A stretch of 64,000 nucleotides of DNA, from the NCBI RefSeq assembly GCF_010614725.1, contig NZ_JAAEHL010000006.1:124001-188000 (forward strand), given 5' to 3'. Shown piece after piece: positions 25,674-34,665 of the stretch; the stretch's first letter is position 1, and the number at the start of each line of letters is the position of its first letter. This DNA is from Flavobacterium ajazii. GTDB taxonomy: Bacteria; Bacteroidota; Bacteroidia; Flavobacteriales; Flavobacteriaceae. The notes under the pieces were generated by a model. It worked only from the letters and a program-made list of their open reading frames with translations. It was not told the origin of the DNA and searched no databases. The position numbers were made by a program, and so were the translations under genes.

Positions 25674-26666
25674 ATGTTCCCATTACAAAGAAACCGCCGT
25701 TTAAGAACCAATGAGTCTATTCGTTCTTTAGTTCGTGAAACCAGTTTAAGTCCACAGGATTTTATGCTTCCAATGTTTGTGGCTGAAGGAAAAGATGTAA
25801 AAGTCGCCATTCCGTCTATGCCCGGAATTTACCGTCACTCTTTAGACAATACCATCAAAGAAGTAAAAGAAGCCTGGGATTTGGGAATCAAAGCAGTGAA
25901 TATTTATGTAAAAGTAAGCGACCACCTAAAAGACAATAAAGGTGTTGAAGCCTGGAATAAAGACGGATTGATGCAGCAAACTATTCGAGCCATTAAAGAT
26001 GCTGTTCCGGAAATGATTGTAATGCCGGATGTCGCTTTAGACCCGTATTCAATTTACGGTCATGATGGAATTATAGAAAACGGTCAGTTGATCAACGACG
26101 CAACAGTTGATGCTTTGACACGAATGAGCCTAAGCCACGCAGAAGCCGGGGCCGATTTTGTAGCTCCAAGCGACATGATGGACGGAAGGGTTTTGGCCAT
26201 CAGAAAAGCTTTGGAAGAAAATGGTCACCACAACGTGGGGATTATGAGTTACAGTGCTAAATATGCTTCAGCTTTTTATGGACCGTTTCGTGATGCATTG
26301 GATTCTGCTCCTGTAGACTCTCAAAATATCCCAAAAGATAAAAAGACTTATCAGATGGATTATGCCAACCGAATTGAAGGAATTCGTGAAGCATTATTAG
26401 ACGTTGAAGAGGGTGCAGACATCGTTATGGTAAAACCTGGAATGGCTTATTTGGACATTGTTCGTGAGGTAAAAAATGCCGTTCATGTGCCGGTTGCTGT
26501 TTACCAGGTATCTGGTGAGTACGCTATGGTAAAGGCCGCAGCAGAAAAAGGATGGCTGGATCATGACAAAATTATGATAGAGCAACTTTATTGCATTAAG
26601 CGTGCAGGGGCTAATATTATCTCTACCTACTTCGCAAAAGAAGCTGCTGTAATTCTAAATAAATAA
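25674..26666 (+). CDS. hemB: delta-aminolevulinic acid dehydratase (porphobilinogen synthase)
   Basis: The 330-residue enzyme condenses two 5-aminolevulinates to porphobilinogen. The active-site lysines K196 (SYSAKYASAFYG) and K254 (VMVKPG) are present. The metal-site segment reads DVALDPYSIYGHDG (119-132) with no cysteines, so it is the Mg-dependent, zinc-independent form, not the three-cysteine zinc enzyme. It has its own promoter and is followed after 2 nt by a c-type cytochrome gene. Together with hemACDEF, hemJ and hemH it completes the local pathway apart from hemL. Confidence 0.97.
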   Translation: MFPLQRNRRLRTNESIRSLVRETSLSPQDFMLPMFVAEGKDVKVAIPSMPGIYRHSLDNTIKEVKEAWDLGIKAVNIYVKVSDHLKDNKGVEAWNKDGLMQQTIRAIKDAVPEMIVMPDVALDPYSIYGHDGIIENGQLINDATVDALTRMSLSHAEAGADFVAPSDMMDGRVLAIRKALEENGHHNVGIMSYSAKYASAFYGPFRDALDSAPVDSQNIPKDKKTYQMDYANRIEGIREALLDVEEGADIVMVKPGMAYLDIVREVKNAVHVPVAVYQVSGEYAMVKAAAEKGWLDHDKIMIEQLYCIKRAGANIISTYFAKEAAVILNK

Positions 26667-26668
26667 TC

Positions 26669-27079
26669 ATGAAAAAAATAATACTTTTAGCGGCCATGAT
26701 AGCTTTATCATCTTGTAAAAAAGAAAGTCAGGAGCCATTTGGTAAAAACACAGAAAATGCGACTGAAACTTATTCTGAAGGAGAAACTGCTGCAGCCAAA
26801 ACACCTGAAGATTTAGGAAAAGAAATTTTTGAAGGAAAAGGAAATTGTATTTCCTGCCATCAGGTGGATCAAAAAGTAATTGGTCCGAGTATTCAGGAAA
26901 TCGCCAAAATCTACAAAGACAAAAAAGGAGACATGGTTACTTTCCTGAAAGGAAATGGTGAACCAATTGTAGATCCTGGTCAGTTTGCTGTTATGAAAAC
27001 CAATTTTCCGGTAACACAGGCAATGTCTGATGAAGAACTAAAAGCAATTGAGACTTATATTTACAGTCATTTGAAATAA
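26669..27079 (+). CDS. c-type cytochrome lipoprotein
   Basis: The 136-residue protein has a lipobox (ALSSC, C16) and one heme-attachment motif C60-I-S-C63-H64. A likely axial methionine lies near M109 or M119 before the final helix (MSDEELKAIETYIYS). It is a monoheme class I cytochrome anchored on the outer face of the inner membrane, or in the outer membrane, and probably carries electrons in respiration. It starts 2 nt after hemB, so heme precursor synthesis and a heme protein are co-transcribed. Confidence 0.93.
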   Translation: MKKIILLAAMIALSSCKKESQEPFGKNTENATETYSEGETAAAKTPEDLGKEIFEGKGNCISCHQVDQKVIGPSIQEIAKIYKDKKGDMVTFLKGNGEPIVDPGQFAVMKTNFPVTQAMSDEELKAIETYIYSHLK

Positions 27080-27090
27080 TTATAAACAAA

Positions 27091-27117
27091 ACGGCGCTGA
27101 AATTCAGCGCCGTTTTT
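27091..27117. terminator. bidirectional terminator
   Basis: ACGGCGCTG (27091-27099) pairs with CAGCGCCGT (27105-27113) around AAATT, followed by a T-run. It ends the hemB-cytochrome transcript and also faces the convergent M13 peptidase gene. Confidence 0.92.
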
Positions 27118-27133
27118 CATATTCTTTATCCCC

Positions 27134-29194
27134 TTACCAGATTTTAACTCTCTTCTCTGGTTCAACATACATTTTGTCGCCTTTTTTGATATCGAAAGCC
27201 TTATAAAAAGCATCAACATTCTGAATTGGAACAACAGCTCTGTACATTCCCGGAGAATGCGGATCTGTTTTCACCTGACTTTTAAGAGCTTCATCTCTTG
27301 ATTTTGTTCTCCATACAGTCGCCCACGAAATAAAGAAACGCTGTTCAGGTGTAAACCCGTCAATTAGTCCCGGATTTCCATTAGCTTTCAAATACAATTG
27401 TAAACCGTCATATGCGGCATTGATTCCACCCAAATCTCCAATATTTTCACCTAAAGTGAATTTACCGTCCACATGGATTCCAGGTAAAGGCTCCAATGCA
27501 CTGTATTGATCTGCCAAAGCACCTCCAAGAGCCGTAAATTGTTTTAAATCATCTGCTGTCCACCAGTCAACAAGGTTTCCGTCTGCATTGAAACGTGCTC
27601 CGGAATCATCAAAGCCATGTGAGATTTCATGACCGATAACAGCTCCTATTCCACCATAATTTACAGCTTCATCAGCCTGGTAGTTATAAAATGGAGGCTG
27701 TAAAATAGCGGCAGGAAATACAATTTCATTATAAGACGGATTAAAATAAGCATTTACAGTTTGCGGAGACATTCCCCACTCTGTTTTATCAACCGGCTTT
27801 CCAAGTTTTGCAAGATTTTCTGAGTATGCCCATTTTGAAATGTCTTTCATATTATCAAAATAAGTTCCGCCTTCAGAAACGTTTTTGAGCTCTAATTTTG
27901 AATAGTCTTTCCATTTATCCGGATAGCCAATTTTAATTGTAAGTTTTTTCAACTTTTCGATTGCTTTAGCTTTAGTTTCATTAGACATCCATGGCAAAGC
28001 ATTGATTCTGTTTTCATAAGCCAGCATTACATTTGCAATCATGCTCTTTGCTTTTTCTTTAGCTTCAGCCGGAAATAATTTCTCCACATACAGTTTTCCC
28101 AAAGCTTCTCCGGTTGCACCATTGATAACCTGCAAAGCCACTTCTTCACGAGGGCGCTGTTTTAAAGCTCCTGTTAAGGTTTTTCCGTAGAAATCAAAAT
28201 TTGCATTTTCGATATCGGTACTTAAAGTTGAAGCAGATTTGTTTAGTAAAGACCATTTTAGATATTCTTTCCACGCTTCAACTTTCTTTTCAGTAAAAGT
28301 TTTTTCTAATGCAATCATGTAACGAGGCTGAGCTACATTCACAGTGTCTAATTTCTCCATACCTACTCCGGCAAAATATTTATCCCACTGAATAGAAGGT
28401 GTGTTCTTTTTCAAATCAGCAACAGCAGTTGGATTATATTGTTTTCTACGGTCTCTTCGTTCTACACGATCCAGTCTTGGTGCAGACATTTCGATTTCTA
28501 AAGCCAGAATTTGTTTGGCACTTTCTTTAGCCTTAGCAGGAGATTCGCCAATAAACTGTAACATTCTGGCAACATGAACTTCATATTTTTCGCGTTTTTC
28601 CTTTGAGTCTTTATCATCTGAATTGTAATAATCCTTATCAGACAATCCTAAAGTTCCCGGACTCAGAGAAACCGTATTCTTATTACTGTTTTTAGCATCG
28701 GCTCCAACAGACACCCCGAAAAAACCTGTCCCGCCCTGTGACTGCATTTCGATTAAATAATTTTGTAAATCTGCTACATTTTTAATAGCATCAATTTTTT
28801 TCAAATAAGGCTTAAGCGGTGTTATACCTCTTTTGTTTCTCCCAACAGTATCCAGGATTGTATTGAACAAAGCAATAGCTTTACCCTGATCTGTGTTCGA
28901 TTTGTACTTCGGGTTTTTCGAAGCTTCTTTTAAAATCGCTAATGAATTATCATCTGTTTTCTGACGTAATTCATTAAAACTTCCCCAGGCATTTCGATCA
29001 CTGGGAATTTCGGTTTTATCCAGCCAGGTTCCGTTTACATATTGGAAAAAATCTTCTTTTGGGCTAATCTCTTTTTTCATAAAAGAAGTATTAATCCCGG
29101 GTTCTTTTGGTCTTGTGTTTTGAGCTTCAGCAGCTGCAAACGAAAGCATTGCAGAAAAAGCATAAAACATAGGTGTAGTAAGCACTTTTTTCAT
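27134..29194 (-). CDS. M13-family zinc metallopeptidase
   Basis: The 686-residue neprilysin-like peptidase has a signal peptide ending AAAEAQ. The zinc site is intact: HEISH with H522, E523 (catalytic) and H526, and third ligand E583 in GENIGDLGG, with D587 following. The C-terminal segment with SPGMYRAV and the terminal basic VKIW are as in PepO/M13 enzymes. It is periplasmic or cell-surface and cleaves short peptides. It stands alone behind a TACGTTTG -7 box. Confidence 0.96.
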   Translation of the reverse strand: MKKVLTTPMFYAFSAMLSFAAAEAQNTRPKEPGINTSFMKKEISPKEDFFQYVNGTWLDKTEIPSDRNAWGSFNELRQKTDDNSLAILKEASKNPKYKSNTDQGKAIALFNTILDTVGRNKRGITPLKPYLKKIDAIKNVADLQNYLIEMQSQGGTGFFGVSVGADAKNSNKNTVSLSPGTLGLSDKDYYNSDDKDSKEKREKYEVHVARMLQFIGESPAKAKESAKQILALEIEMSAPRLDRVERRDRRKQYNPTAVADLKKNTPSIQWDKYFAGVGMEKLDTVNVAQPRYMIALEKTFTEKKVEAWKEYLKWSLLNKSASTLSTDIENANFDFYGKTLTGALKQRPREEVALQVINGATGEALGKLYVEKLFPAEAKEKAKSMIANVMLAYENRINALPWMSNETKAKAIEKLKKLTIKIGYPDKWKDYSKLELKNVSEGGTYFDNMKDISKWAYSENLAKLGKPVDKTEWGMSPQTVNAYFNPSYNEIVFPAAILQPPFYNYQADEAVNYGGIGAVIGHEISHGFDDSGARFNADGNLVDWWTADDLKQFTALGGALADQYSALEPLPGIHVDGKFTLGENIGDLGGINAAYDGLQLYLKANGNPGLIDGFTPEQRFFISWATVWRTKSRDEALKSQVKTDPHSPGMYRAVVPIQNVDAFYKAFDIKKGDKMYVEPEKRVKIW

Positions 29195-29220
29195 TTATAT
29201 TTAACTTTTTAGAGTTTCTG

Positions 29221-29228
29221 CAAACGTA
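29221..29228 (-). promoter_or_regulatory. -7 promoter element (TACGTTTG)
   Basis: The minus strand reads TACGTTTG, matching TAnnTTTG, 27 nt before the M13 peptidase start. Confidence 0.55.
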
Positions 29229-29364
29229 TCGCTAATATTTCATTCTCTATGTTAAAAATTCAGCTAATAATTTATTAAAGATTACTTTTTAATAAATTTC
29301 TCCATCGTTGCTATATTCAGTGTTAAAAAAAAGCATAACCAAACATTTTAAAAAGCCCTTTTTG

Positions 29365-29372
29365 TATTTTTG
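29365..29372 (+). promoter_or_regulatory. -7 promoter element (TATTTTTG)
   Basis: TATTTTTG lies 16 nt before the ATG at 29388. It contains the TTG that would otherwise be taken as the start of the SCO1-like gene. Confidence 0.5.
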
Positions 29373-29387
29373 CGCCAAATTATTTTT

Positions 29388-30053
29388 ATGAAATCGCTTC
29401 TTTATAAATATCGAAAATTCTTCATTGTTTTAAGTGTATTTTCGGTAATTACAATATCCTTGTTTTATTTTGCTTTAAAACCTCAAAAAACATTGCCAAT
29501 TTACAATCCGGCTGATGTAAATCCGGAATTGGTTGACAGTACAGTTCAATATAAAAGTAAATATCATACAATCGCTGATTTTTCGTTCATAAACCAAAAT
29601 GGTGATACGATTACGCAGAAAAATTACGAAGGAAAGATTTATGTTGCCGATTTCTTCTTTACAACCTGCGGATCCATCTGTCCAAAAATGACAACCAATT
29701 TAGAGGAGGTTCAAAAAGCGGTTTTAAATAATCCAAAGGTAATGCTGCTTTCTCATACTGTTTTTCCAGAAACAGACAGCGTTTCGGTTTTAAAATCCTA
29801 TGCGATAAAACATGGGGTTGTTGACAGCAAATGGAATCTGGTTACCGGTGATAAAAAAGAGATTTATACTATTGCTCGAAAATCTTATCTGGCCGTAAAA
29901 CTAGGAAGACCAGATCAGCTTTATGATATGGTGCATACAGAGAATTTTGTTTTAGTGGATCAAAAACGACGTGTCCGCGGATTTTATGACGGAACCGACA
30001 AAGAGGACATTAAACGTCTTTTGGAAGACATTAATTTCTTGTGCGAGGAGTAA
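29388..30053 (+). CDS. SCO1/SenC/PrrC-family copper chaperone
   Basis: From the ATG at 29388 the product is 221 residues. One N-terminal membrane anchor (residues 10-30) is followed by a thioredoxin-fold domain with the copper-binding C94-GSI-C98 and H183 (DMVHTENFVLVD). SCO proteins deliver copper to the CuA centre of cytochrome c oxidase or keep its cysteines reduced. No oxidase genes are adjacent. The earlier TTG at 29370 is rejected because it overlaps a -7 box. The neighbouring feoAB genes are transcribed from a separate promoter. Confidence 0.95.
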   Translation: MKSLLYKYRKFFIVLSVFSVITISLFYFALKPQKTLPIYNPADVNPELVDSTVQYKSKYHTIADFSFINQNGDTITQKNYEGKIYVADFFFTTCGSICPKMTTNLEEVQKAVLNNPKVMLLSHTVFPETDSVSVLKSYAIKHGVVDSKWNLVTGDKKEIYTIARKSYLAVKLGRPDQLYDMVHTENFVLVDQKRRVRGFYDGTDKEDIKRLLEDINFLCEE

Positions 30054-30123
30054 AACCCCTTATTTTTAGAAACATTTAGCATTTGTATAAGTGTTAAATA
30101 CCCTGAAATAAAGAATAATTACC

Positions 30124-30131
30124 TATTTTTG
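30124..30131 (+). promoter_or_regulatory. -7 promoter element of feoAB (TATTTTTG)
   Basis: TATTTTTG matches TAnnTTTG 25 nt before the TTG start of feoA, giving a leader of under 20 nt. No ATG lies between them. Confidence 0.55.
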
Positions 30132-30156
30132 CAATCTAAACTCAATCTAAATAAGC

Positions 30157-30396
30157 TTGCAAAACACTATCCACACCCTGAAAAAAGGCGAAAAAGCCAT
30201 TATCAAAGATTTTGATATCGATTTGATTCCTTTAAAATTATTAGAAATGGGTTGTTTGCCGGGCAGCTTCGTCGAATTACTTCAAATTGCTCCTTTTGGA
30301 GATCCTTTATATTTAGATATTAATGGCTCACATGTAGCCATCCGTGTTGAAACGGCTCGTGAAATTGAAGTTGAACTTATCAAAAGCAATTTATAA
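30157..30396 (+). CDS. feoA: FeoA-family protein, TTG start
   Basis: The 79-residue SH3-like protein has LKKGEKAIIKDF near its start and the LLEMGCLPGSFVELLQIAPFGDP core typical of FeoA, the small cytoplasmic partner of the FeoB ferrous iron transporter. The start is taken as TTG at 30157: no in-frame ATG follows the -7 box before the conserved N-terminal region. The stop overlaps the feoB start by one base (TAATG), so the pair is translationally coupled. Confidence 0.93.
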   Translation: MQNTIHTLKKGEKAIIKDFDIDLIPLKLLEMGCLPGSFVELLQIAPFGDPLYLDINGSHVAIRVETAREIEVELIKSNL

Positions 30397-32495
30397 TGAG
30401 CGTTCAGAATATTAATGTTGCCCTTATCGGGAATCCAAACACAGGAAAAACATCCGTTTTCAATCAACTTACAGGTTTAAATCAACAGGTGGGGAATTAT
30501 CCCGGAATTACCGTTGAGAAAAAAATGGGTTTCTGTAAACTTCCCCACAATATCAAAGCCAACATTCTGGATTTACCAGGCACATACAGTCTGAATGCCA
30601 GTTCAATGGACGAAAGCGTGGTTATTGAACTTTTGCTGAACAAAAACGACAAGTTATATCCTGATGTTGCTGTTGTAGTAACTGATGTCGAAAACCTGAA
30701 ACGAAATTTACTGATTTATACTCAGATAAAAGATCTTGAAATTCCGACAATCTTGGTTATCAATATGTCGGATCGTATGGAACGAAAAGGAATTACCCTT
30801 GATATTCCATATTTAGAAGAAAAGCTAAAAACCAAAATTGCATTGGTAAGTTCCCGAAAAGGTTTGGGAATTGATGAACTGAAAGAATTAATTGTTTCTT
30901 ATAAAAACATTACAAACGAACCGTGTCTAAACGCTTCAGTAATTGATCCGGAATATTTTGAAAAGTTACAACACGCTTTTCCAAATCAATTGATGTATAA
31001 ATTGTGGCTGGTTATTACGCAAGATGTGAATTTTTCGAATTTAGACCGAAATGAAGTCAGAAATACTTTTACCAAATCACATTCTGAATTAAAGCGTCTT
31101 CAACAAAAAGAGACCGTTAAACGTTACCAGTTCATAAATGATGTTTTGAAAAAAGGTTTAAAGGTTGATGCTTCGATGGCAAAAGACATCAGGGCAAAAC
31201 TGGATCGTGTACTAACCCATAAAATCTGGGGCTACGCTATTTTCTTTGCCATTTTATTTCTGATATTTCAATCTATTTTCAGCTGGTCAACTATCCCGAT
31301 GGATTTTATTGACAACACTTTTGCTTCTTTAAGCAGCTGGGTTGCAGAAGAACTGCCAAGCGGCATTTTAACCGATTTGCTTTCGCAGGGAATTATTCCG
31401 GGAATTGGCGGTGTTATCATTTTTATTCCACAGATTGCCTTTTTGTTTCTCTTCATATCCATTCTTGAAGAAAGTGGATACATGAGCCGTGTTGTTTTCC
31501 TTATGGACAAAATCATGCGCAGATTTGGTTTGTCAGGAAAAAGCGTTGTACCCCTCATTTCAGGAACCGCCTGTGCCATTCCGGCAATTATGGCAACCCG
31601 AAATATTGAGAATTGGAAAGAGCGTCTGATTACTATTTTGGTTACTCCATTTACCACCTGTTCAGCAAGATTACCAGTTTATGCGATTATAATTTCATTA
31701 GTAATTCCGAGCAAACGTGTTTTCGGCGTTTTAAATGTTCAGGGATTAACCCTAATGGCACTTTATGTTTTAGGCTTTTTTGCTGCTATTTTATCGGCAT
31801 ATATTTTAAATAAAGTTCTAAAACTGGAATCCAAAACGTATTTCGTTGTCGAAATGCCAAGTTATAAATTACCACTTTTTAAGAACGTTGGAATCAATGT
31901 TGTGGAAAAAACCAAAGCTTTTATTGTTGGAGCAGGTAAAATCATTTTGGCAATATCTATTATTTTGTGGTTTTTAGCGTCATACGGACCCGGAAAAGAT
32001 TTTAATGAGGCAGAAACTATTGTAAAAGAAAGATTCGCAAATACAACCCTGACAGAAACTCAATTTGAAAACGAAGTAGCTTCTCAAAAACTGGAGAATT
32101 CCTATATCGGATTGATGGGAAGAGCAATCGAACCTGTTATCCAGCCGTTAGGTTACGACTGGAAAATCGGAATTGCCTTAATCAGTTCGTTTGCAGCACG
32201 TGAGGTTTTCGTGGGAACACTTGCTACCATTTACAGTGTTGGCGACACAGATAATGAATCAACTATAAAAAGTAAGATGCAGGCAGAAGTACGTCCTGAA
32301 ACCGGAGGAAAAGTATTCAATTTCGCAACCGGAATCTCATTATTACTATTTTATGCTTTTGCGATGCAGTGCGCGAGTACGCTAGCCATTACCAAAAAAG
32401 AAACCAATTCATGGAAATGGCCAGCAATGCAGTTGGGCTTTATGAGTGCATTAGCCTATTTAACTGCCTTAATTGCCTATCAAATATTAAAATAA
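30396..32495 (+). CDS. feoB: ferrous iron transporter FeoB
   Basis: The 699-residue protein has an N-terminal G domain with G1 GNPNTGKT (12-19) and G3 DLPGTYSL, a helical linker, and a C-terminal membrane part with paired gate regions (VVPLISGTACAIPA; ISSFAAREVFVGTLATIYS). It imports Fe(II) across the inner membrane. Length is near that of typical FeoB, with no fused FeoA or FeoC. It is followed after 6 nt by a short gene for a FeoB-associated Cys protein. With ferritin and the heme genes it makes iron handling a theme of this window. Confidence 0.97.
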   Translation: MSVQNINVALIGNPNTGKTSVFNQLTGLNQQVGNYPGITVEKKMGFCKLPHNIKANILDLPGTYSLNASSMDESVVIELLLNKNDKLYPDVAVVVTDVENLKRNLLIYTQIKDLEIPTILVINMSDRMERKGITLDIPYLEEKLKTKIALVSSRKGLGIDELKELIVSYKNITNEPCLNASVIDPEYFEKLQHAFPNQLMYKLWLVITQDVNFSNLDRNEVRNTFTKSHSELKRLQQKETVKRYQFINDVLKKGLKVDASMAKDIRAKLDRVLTHKIWGYAIFFAILFLIFQSIFSWSTIPMDFIDNTFASLSSWVAEELPSGILTDLLSQGIIPGIGGVIIFIPQIAFLFLFISILEESGYMSRVVFLMDKIMRRFGLSGKSVVPLISGTACAIPAIMATRNIENWKERLITILVTPFTTCSARLPVYAIIISLVIPSKRVFGVLNVQGLTLMALYVLGFFAAILSAYILNKVLKLESKTYFVVEMPSYKLPLFKNVGINVVEKTKAFIVGAGKIILAISIILWFLASYGPGKDFNEAETIVKERFANTTLTETQFENEVASQKLENSYIGLMGRAIEPVIQPLGYDWKIGIALISSFAAREVFVGTLATIYSVGDTDNESTIKSKMQAEVRPETGGKVFNFATGISLLLFYAFAMQCASTLAITKKETNSWKWPAMQLGFMSALAYLTALIAYQILK

Positions 32496-32501
32496 TGCAT
32501 C

Positions 32502-32624
32502 ATGATTCAGGAAATTATTGCTTTTACAATATTAGGATTTGCAGTTGGTTTTTTGATTAAAAAGTTCTTCTGGAAATCTAAAAAGAAAAATGACTGTGGA
32601 GATGGAAATTGCGGCTGCAGCTGA
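32502..32624 (+). CDS. FeoB-associated Cys-rich membrane protein (40 aa)
   Basis: This short gene begins with ATG 6 nt after feoB. It encodes one transmembrane helix (IIAFTILGFAVGFLIKKFF) followed by a basic stretch and a C-terminal cluster CGDGNCGCS. That is the layout of the FeoB-associated Cys-rich family (PF12669-like), which follows feoB in many Bacteroidota. It may take the place of FeoC or hand iron to the transporter; the role is unproven. The stop is at 32622-32624, before the intergenic repeat. Confidence 0.88.
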   Translation: MIQEIIAFTILGFAVGFLIKKFFWKSKKKNDCGDGNCGCS

Positions 32625-32660
32625 TTTGTTTATTCCACAGAGTTACACAACACAAAGAAA

Positions 32661-32713
32661 AAACACAAAGATTCGCAAAGAAATTTAAAATAACTTTGCG
32701 AATCTTTGTGTTT
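32661..32713. repeat. 20-bp perfect inverted repeat (CTTTGCGAATCTTTGTG family)
   Basis: AAACACAAAGATTCGCAAAG (32661-32680) is exactly complementary to 32694-32713, around a 13-nt loop. A third copy of the word follows at about 32718-32736. The element sits between two convergent genes and could also terminate transcription, but the words match the gap at 12168-12256. Confidence 0.8.
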
Positions 32714-32740
32714 ATTTAGCGAATCTTTGCGAAACACAAC

Positions 32741-33394
32741 TTACTTAATCCCCTCCCACTCTGCATAAAACTGAGCAAGGAAGGTTTCCATGAAACGGTG
32801 TCTTTCTTCAGCGATTTGTTTCCCGGTTTCAGTATTCATTTTATCTTTTAAAAGCAAAAGCTTTTCGTAAAAATGATTTATGGTGGGCGCATTATTCTTT
32901 TTATATTCTTCTTTCGTCATATTTATAGCCGGTGCAATTTCAGGATCATATAAAGCTCTGTTTTTAAATCCACCATAATTGAAAGCTCTTGCTACACCAA
33001 TTGCTCCAATTGCATCCAAACGATCCGCATCCTGAACAATATCCAATTCCACTGAAGAAAACTTCTTTTCGAAATTTCCGCCTTTATACGAGATATTTTC
33101 AATGATATTGACAACATGCTGAATAATACTCTCAGATACATTTTCTGCCTCTAAAAACAAACGTGCTGTTTTGGGACCAATGGTTTCATCTCCATTATGA
33201 AATTTGCTGTCGGCAATATCATGAAGCAAAGCTCCTAATTGTACCACTGTCAAATCGCAATCCGTATTTCCGGCAATCAAAAGCGTATTTTTATATACTC
33301 GTTCAATATGAAACCAATCATGACCTCCTTCTGCATCATGAAGTTTTTCTTTTACAAATTGAATTGTTTTGTGTATTAACGCTGAATTATCCAT
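32741..33394 (-). CDS. HD-domain phosphohydrolase (YedJ-like)
   Basis: The 217-residue protein has the HD signature HDWFHIERV (residues 25-33), LLHDIADSKFH with the H58-D59 pair, and a late QDADRLDAIGAIGVARAF. This is the YedJ-like branch of HD hydrolases, metal-dependent phosphatases or phosphodiesterases of unclear physiological substrate. It is soluble and transcribed alone, convergent with the feo genes. Confidence 0.92.
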   Translation of the reverse strand: MDNSALIHKTIQFVKEKLHDAEGGHDWFHIERVYKNTLLIAGNTDCDLTVVQLGALLHDIADSKFHNGDETIGPKTARLFLEAENVSESIIQHVVNIIENISYKGGNFEKKFSSVELDIVQDADRLDAIGAIGVARAFNYGGFKNRALYDPEIAPAINMTKEEYKKNNAPTINHFYEKLLLLKDKMNTETGKQIAEERHRFMETFLAQFYAEWEGIK

Positions 33395-33504
33395 AGTTTT
33401 TTTAATGCTTAAACGTATGATTTCTTTTTACTGACAAATAGAATTCTTCTAATTTAATCTAGCTTTCAAATGCATTTTATTTTAAAAAAGAGGCCCCAAA
33501 TATT

Positions 33505-33556
33505 AAAAAAATGTTGATTGTCAAAGATTTAAAAACCCCAACAATCAACACTTTTT
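33505..33556 (-). terminator. terminator-like hairpin
   Basis: TGTTGATTGT (33512-33521) pairs with ACAATCAACA (33541-33550). On the minus strand it is followed by a T-run complementary to 33505-33510, so it most likely ends the acyl-ACP desaturase transcript. A T-run also exists on the other side. Confidence 0.7.
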
Positions 33557-33618
33557 ATAGCTCACTTTTCAAACGCAGCAAAGTTGCATTTAAAAAGATG
33601 TAAGTTTTTTTATCAAAA

Positions 33619-34620
33619 TTATAATCTCGCAGGCTCTACCCATTTGAAAATATGAGACTCTTTTGGAATCACAATTCTTTCGGAGATTCTTGCCATACGA
33701 GCCGGTAATTTCATTAAATAATCACGTGCTTTTTCGGCTTCATCTGTTAAGTTAGAAATCTTATCAATTTCCCACTTATCAATTAATTTCTGCAAAATGT
33801 CAACATAATCATTTGCAGTGTAAACTCCGATTCGCTGAGCAGAATCAGAAAACTGTTCGAAAGCAGAACTAATCTTTTGACCTGATTCTCTTAAGAAATG
33901 CGCAGGCATTACGATTTTTTGTTTCATCATGTATTGAAACGCCAGCATCATTTCGCTTGGATCAACCTGAAAAATGCGGTTCACAAACTCACTGTAGGCA
34001 TGGTGATGACGCATTTCGTCTCCGGCAATCATTTTACACATTTTAGACAACTTTTTATCGCCAAATTTTTTCGCTATTTGCGAAACTCTGTTATGCGATA
34101 CATAAGTTGCTAATTCCTGAAAACTGGTGTATACAAAGTTTTTGTAAGGATCTCTCCCTGTTCCGATATCAAAACCATCGTTGATTAAATGCTGTGTAGT
34201 CATTTCGATTTCACGCATGTTCACACGACCAGACAGATACAAGTATTTATTCAACAGGTCTCCATGACGGTTTTCTTCTCCAGTCCATTGTTTTACCCAT
34301 TTGGACCATCCGTTTCCACCATTTTCCACCTGATCAACCTGGTCAATTCCTTCAACATCCATAAGCCACGATTCATACGTTGGCAGGGCTTCTTCAGTTA
34401 TTGTATCACCAACAAGCGTTACCCAGAAATCATATGGAAGTTCCTTGGCAATTTCACGCAGTTCTTTTACATCCTCAAAGAAATTTTCTCCCTGGGAGTC
34501 TGGTAAAAAATCTGACGGCTGCCAAATTGTTTCTACTGGAATTAAATACTGCTCTACGAAGCTGTCTACGTTTTTTTCCAAAAACTGCATCACTTCTAAT
34601 CTAATGTTTTTTATAGACAT
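33619..34620 (-). CDS. acyl-ACP desaturase (soluble di-iron type)
   Basis: The 333-residue enzyme belongs to the soluble stearoyl-ACP desaturase family. Di-iron ligand motifs are intact: EENRH with E116 and H119, DEMRH with E202 and H205, and E169 in SFQELATYVSH; ITEEALPTY supplies the first glutamate. It introduces a double bond, probably delta-9, into ACP-bound fatty acids using O2 and ferredoxin. It is followed upstream on the same strand by plsC (45-bp gap), linking unsaturated acyl supply and phospholipid synthesis. Confidence 0.95.
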   Translation of the reverse strand: MSIKNIRLEVMQFLEKNVDSFVEQYLIPVETIWQPSDFLPDSQGENFFEDVKELREIAKELPYDFWVTLVGDTITEEALPTYESWLMDVEGIDQVDQVENGGNGWSKWVKQWTGEENRHGDLLNKYLYLSGRVNMREIEMTTQHLINDGFDIGTGRDPYKNFVYTSFQELATYVSHNRVSQIAKKFGDKKLSKMCKMIAGDEMRHHHAYSEFVNRIFQVDPSEMMLAFQYMMKQKIVMPAHFLRESGQKISSAFEQFSDSAQRIGVYTANDYVDILQKLIDKWEIDKISNLTDEAEKARDYLMKLPARMARISERIVIPKESHIFKWVEPARL

Positions 34621-34665
34621 TACTTTATTTAGATTTGGGTTTTACATTTTAGCCCGGACTAAAAT

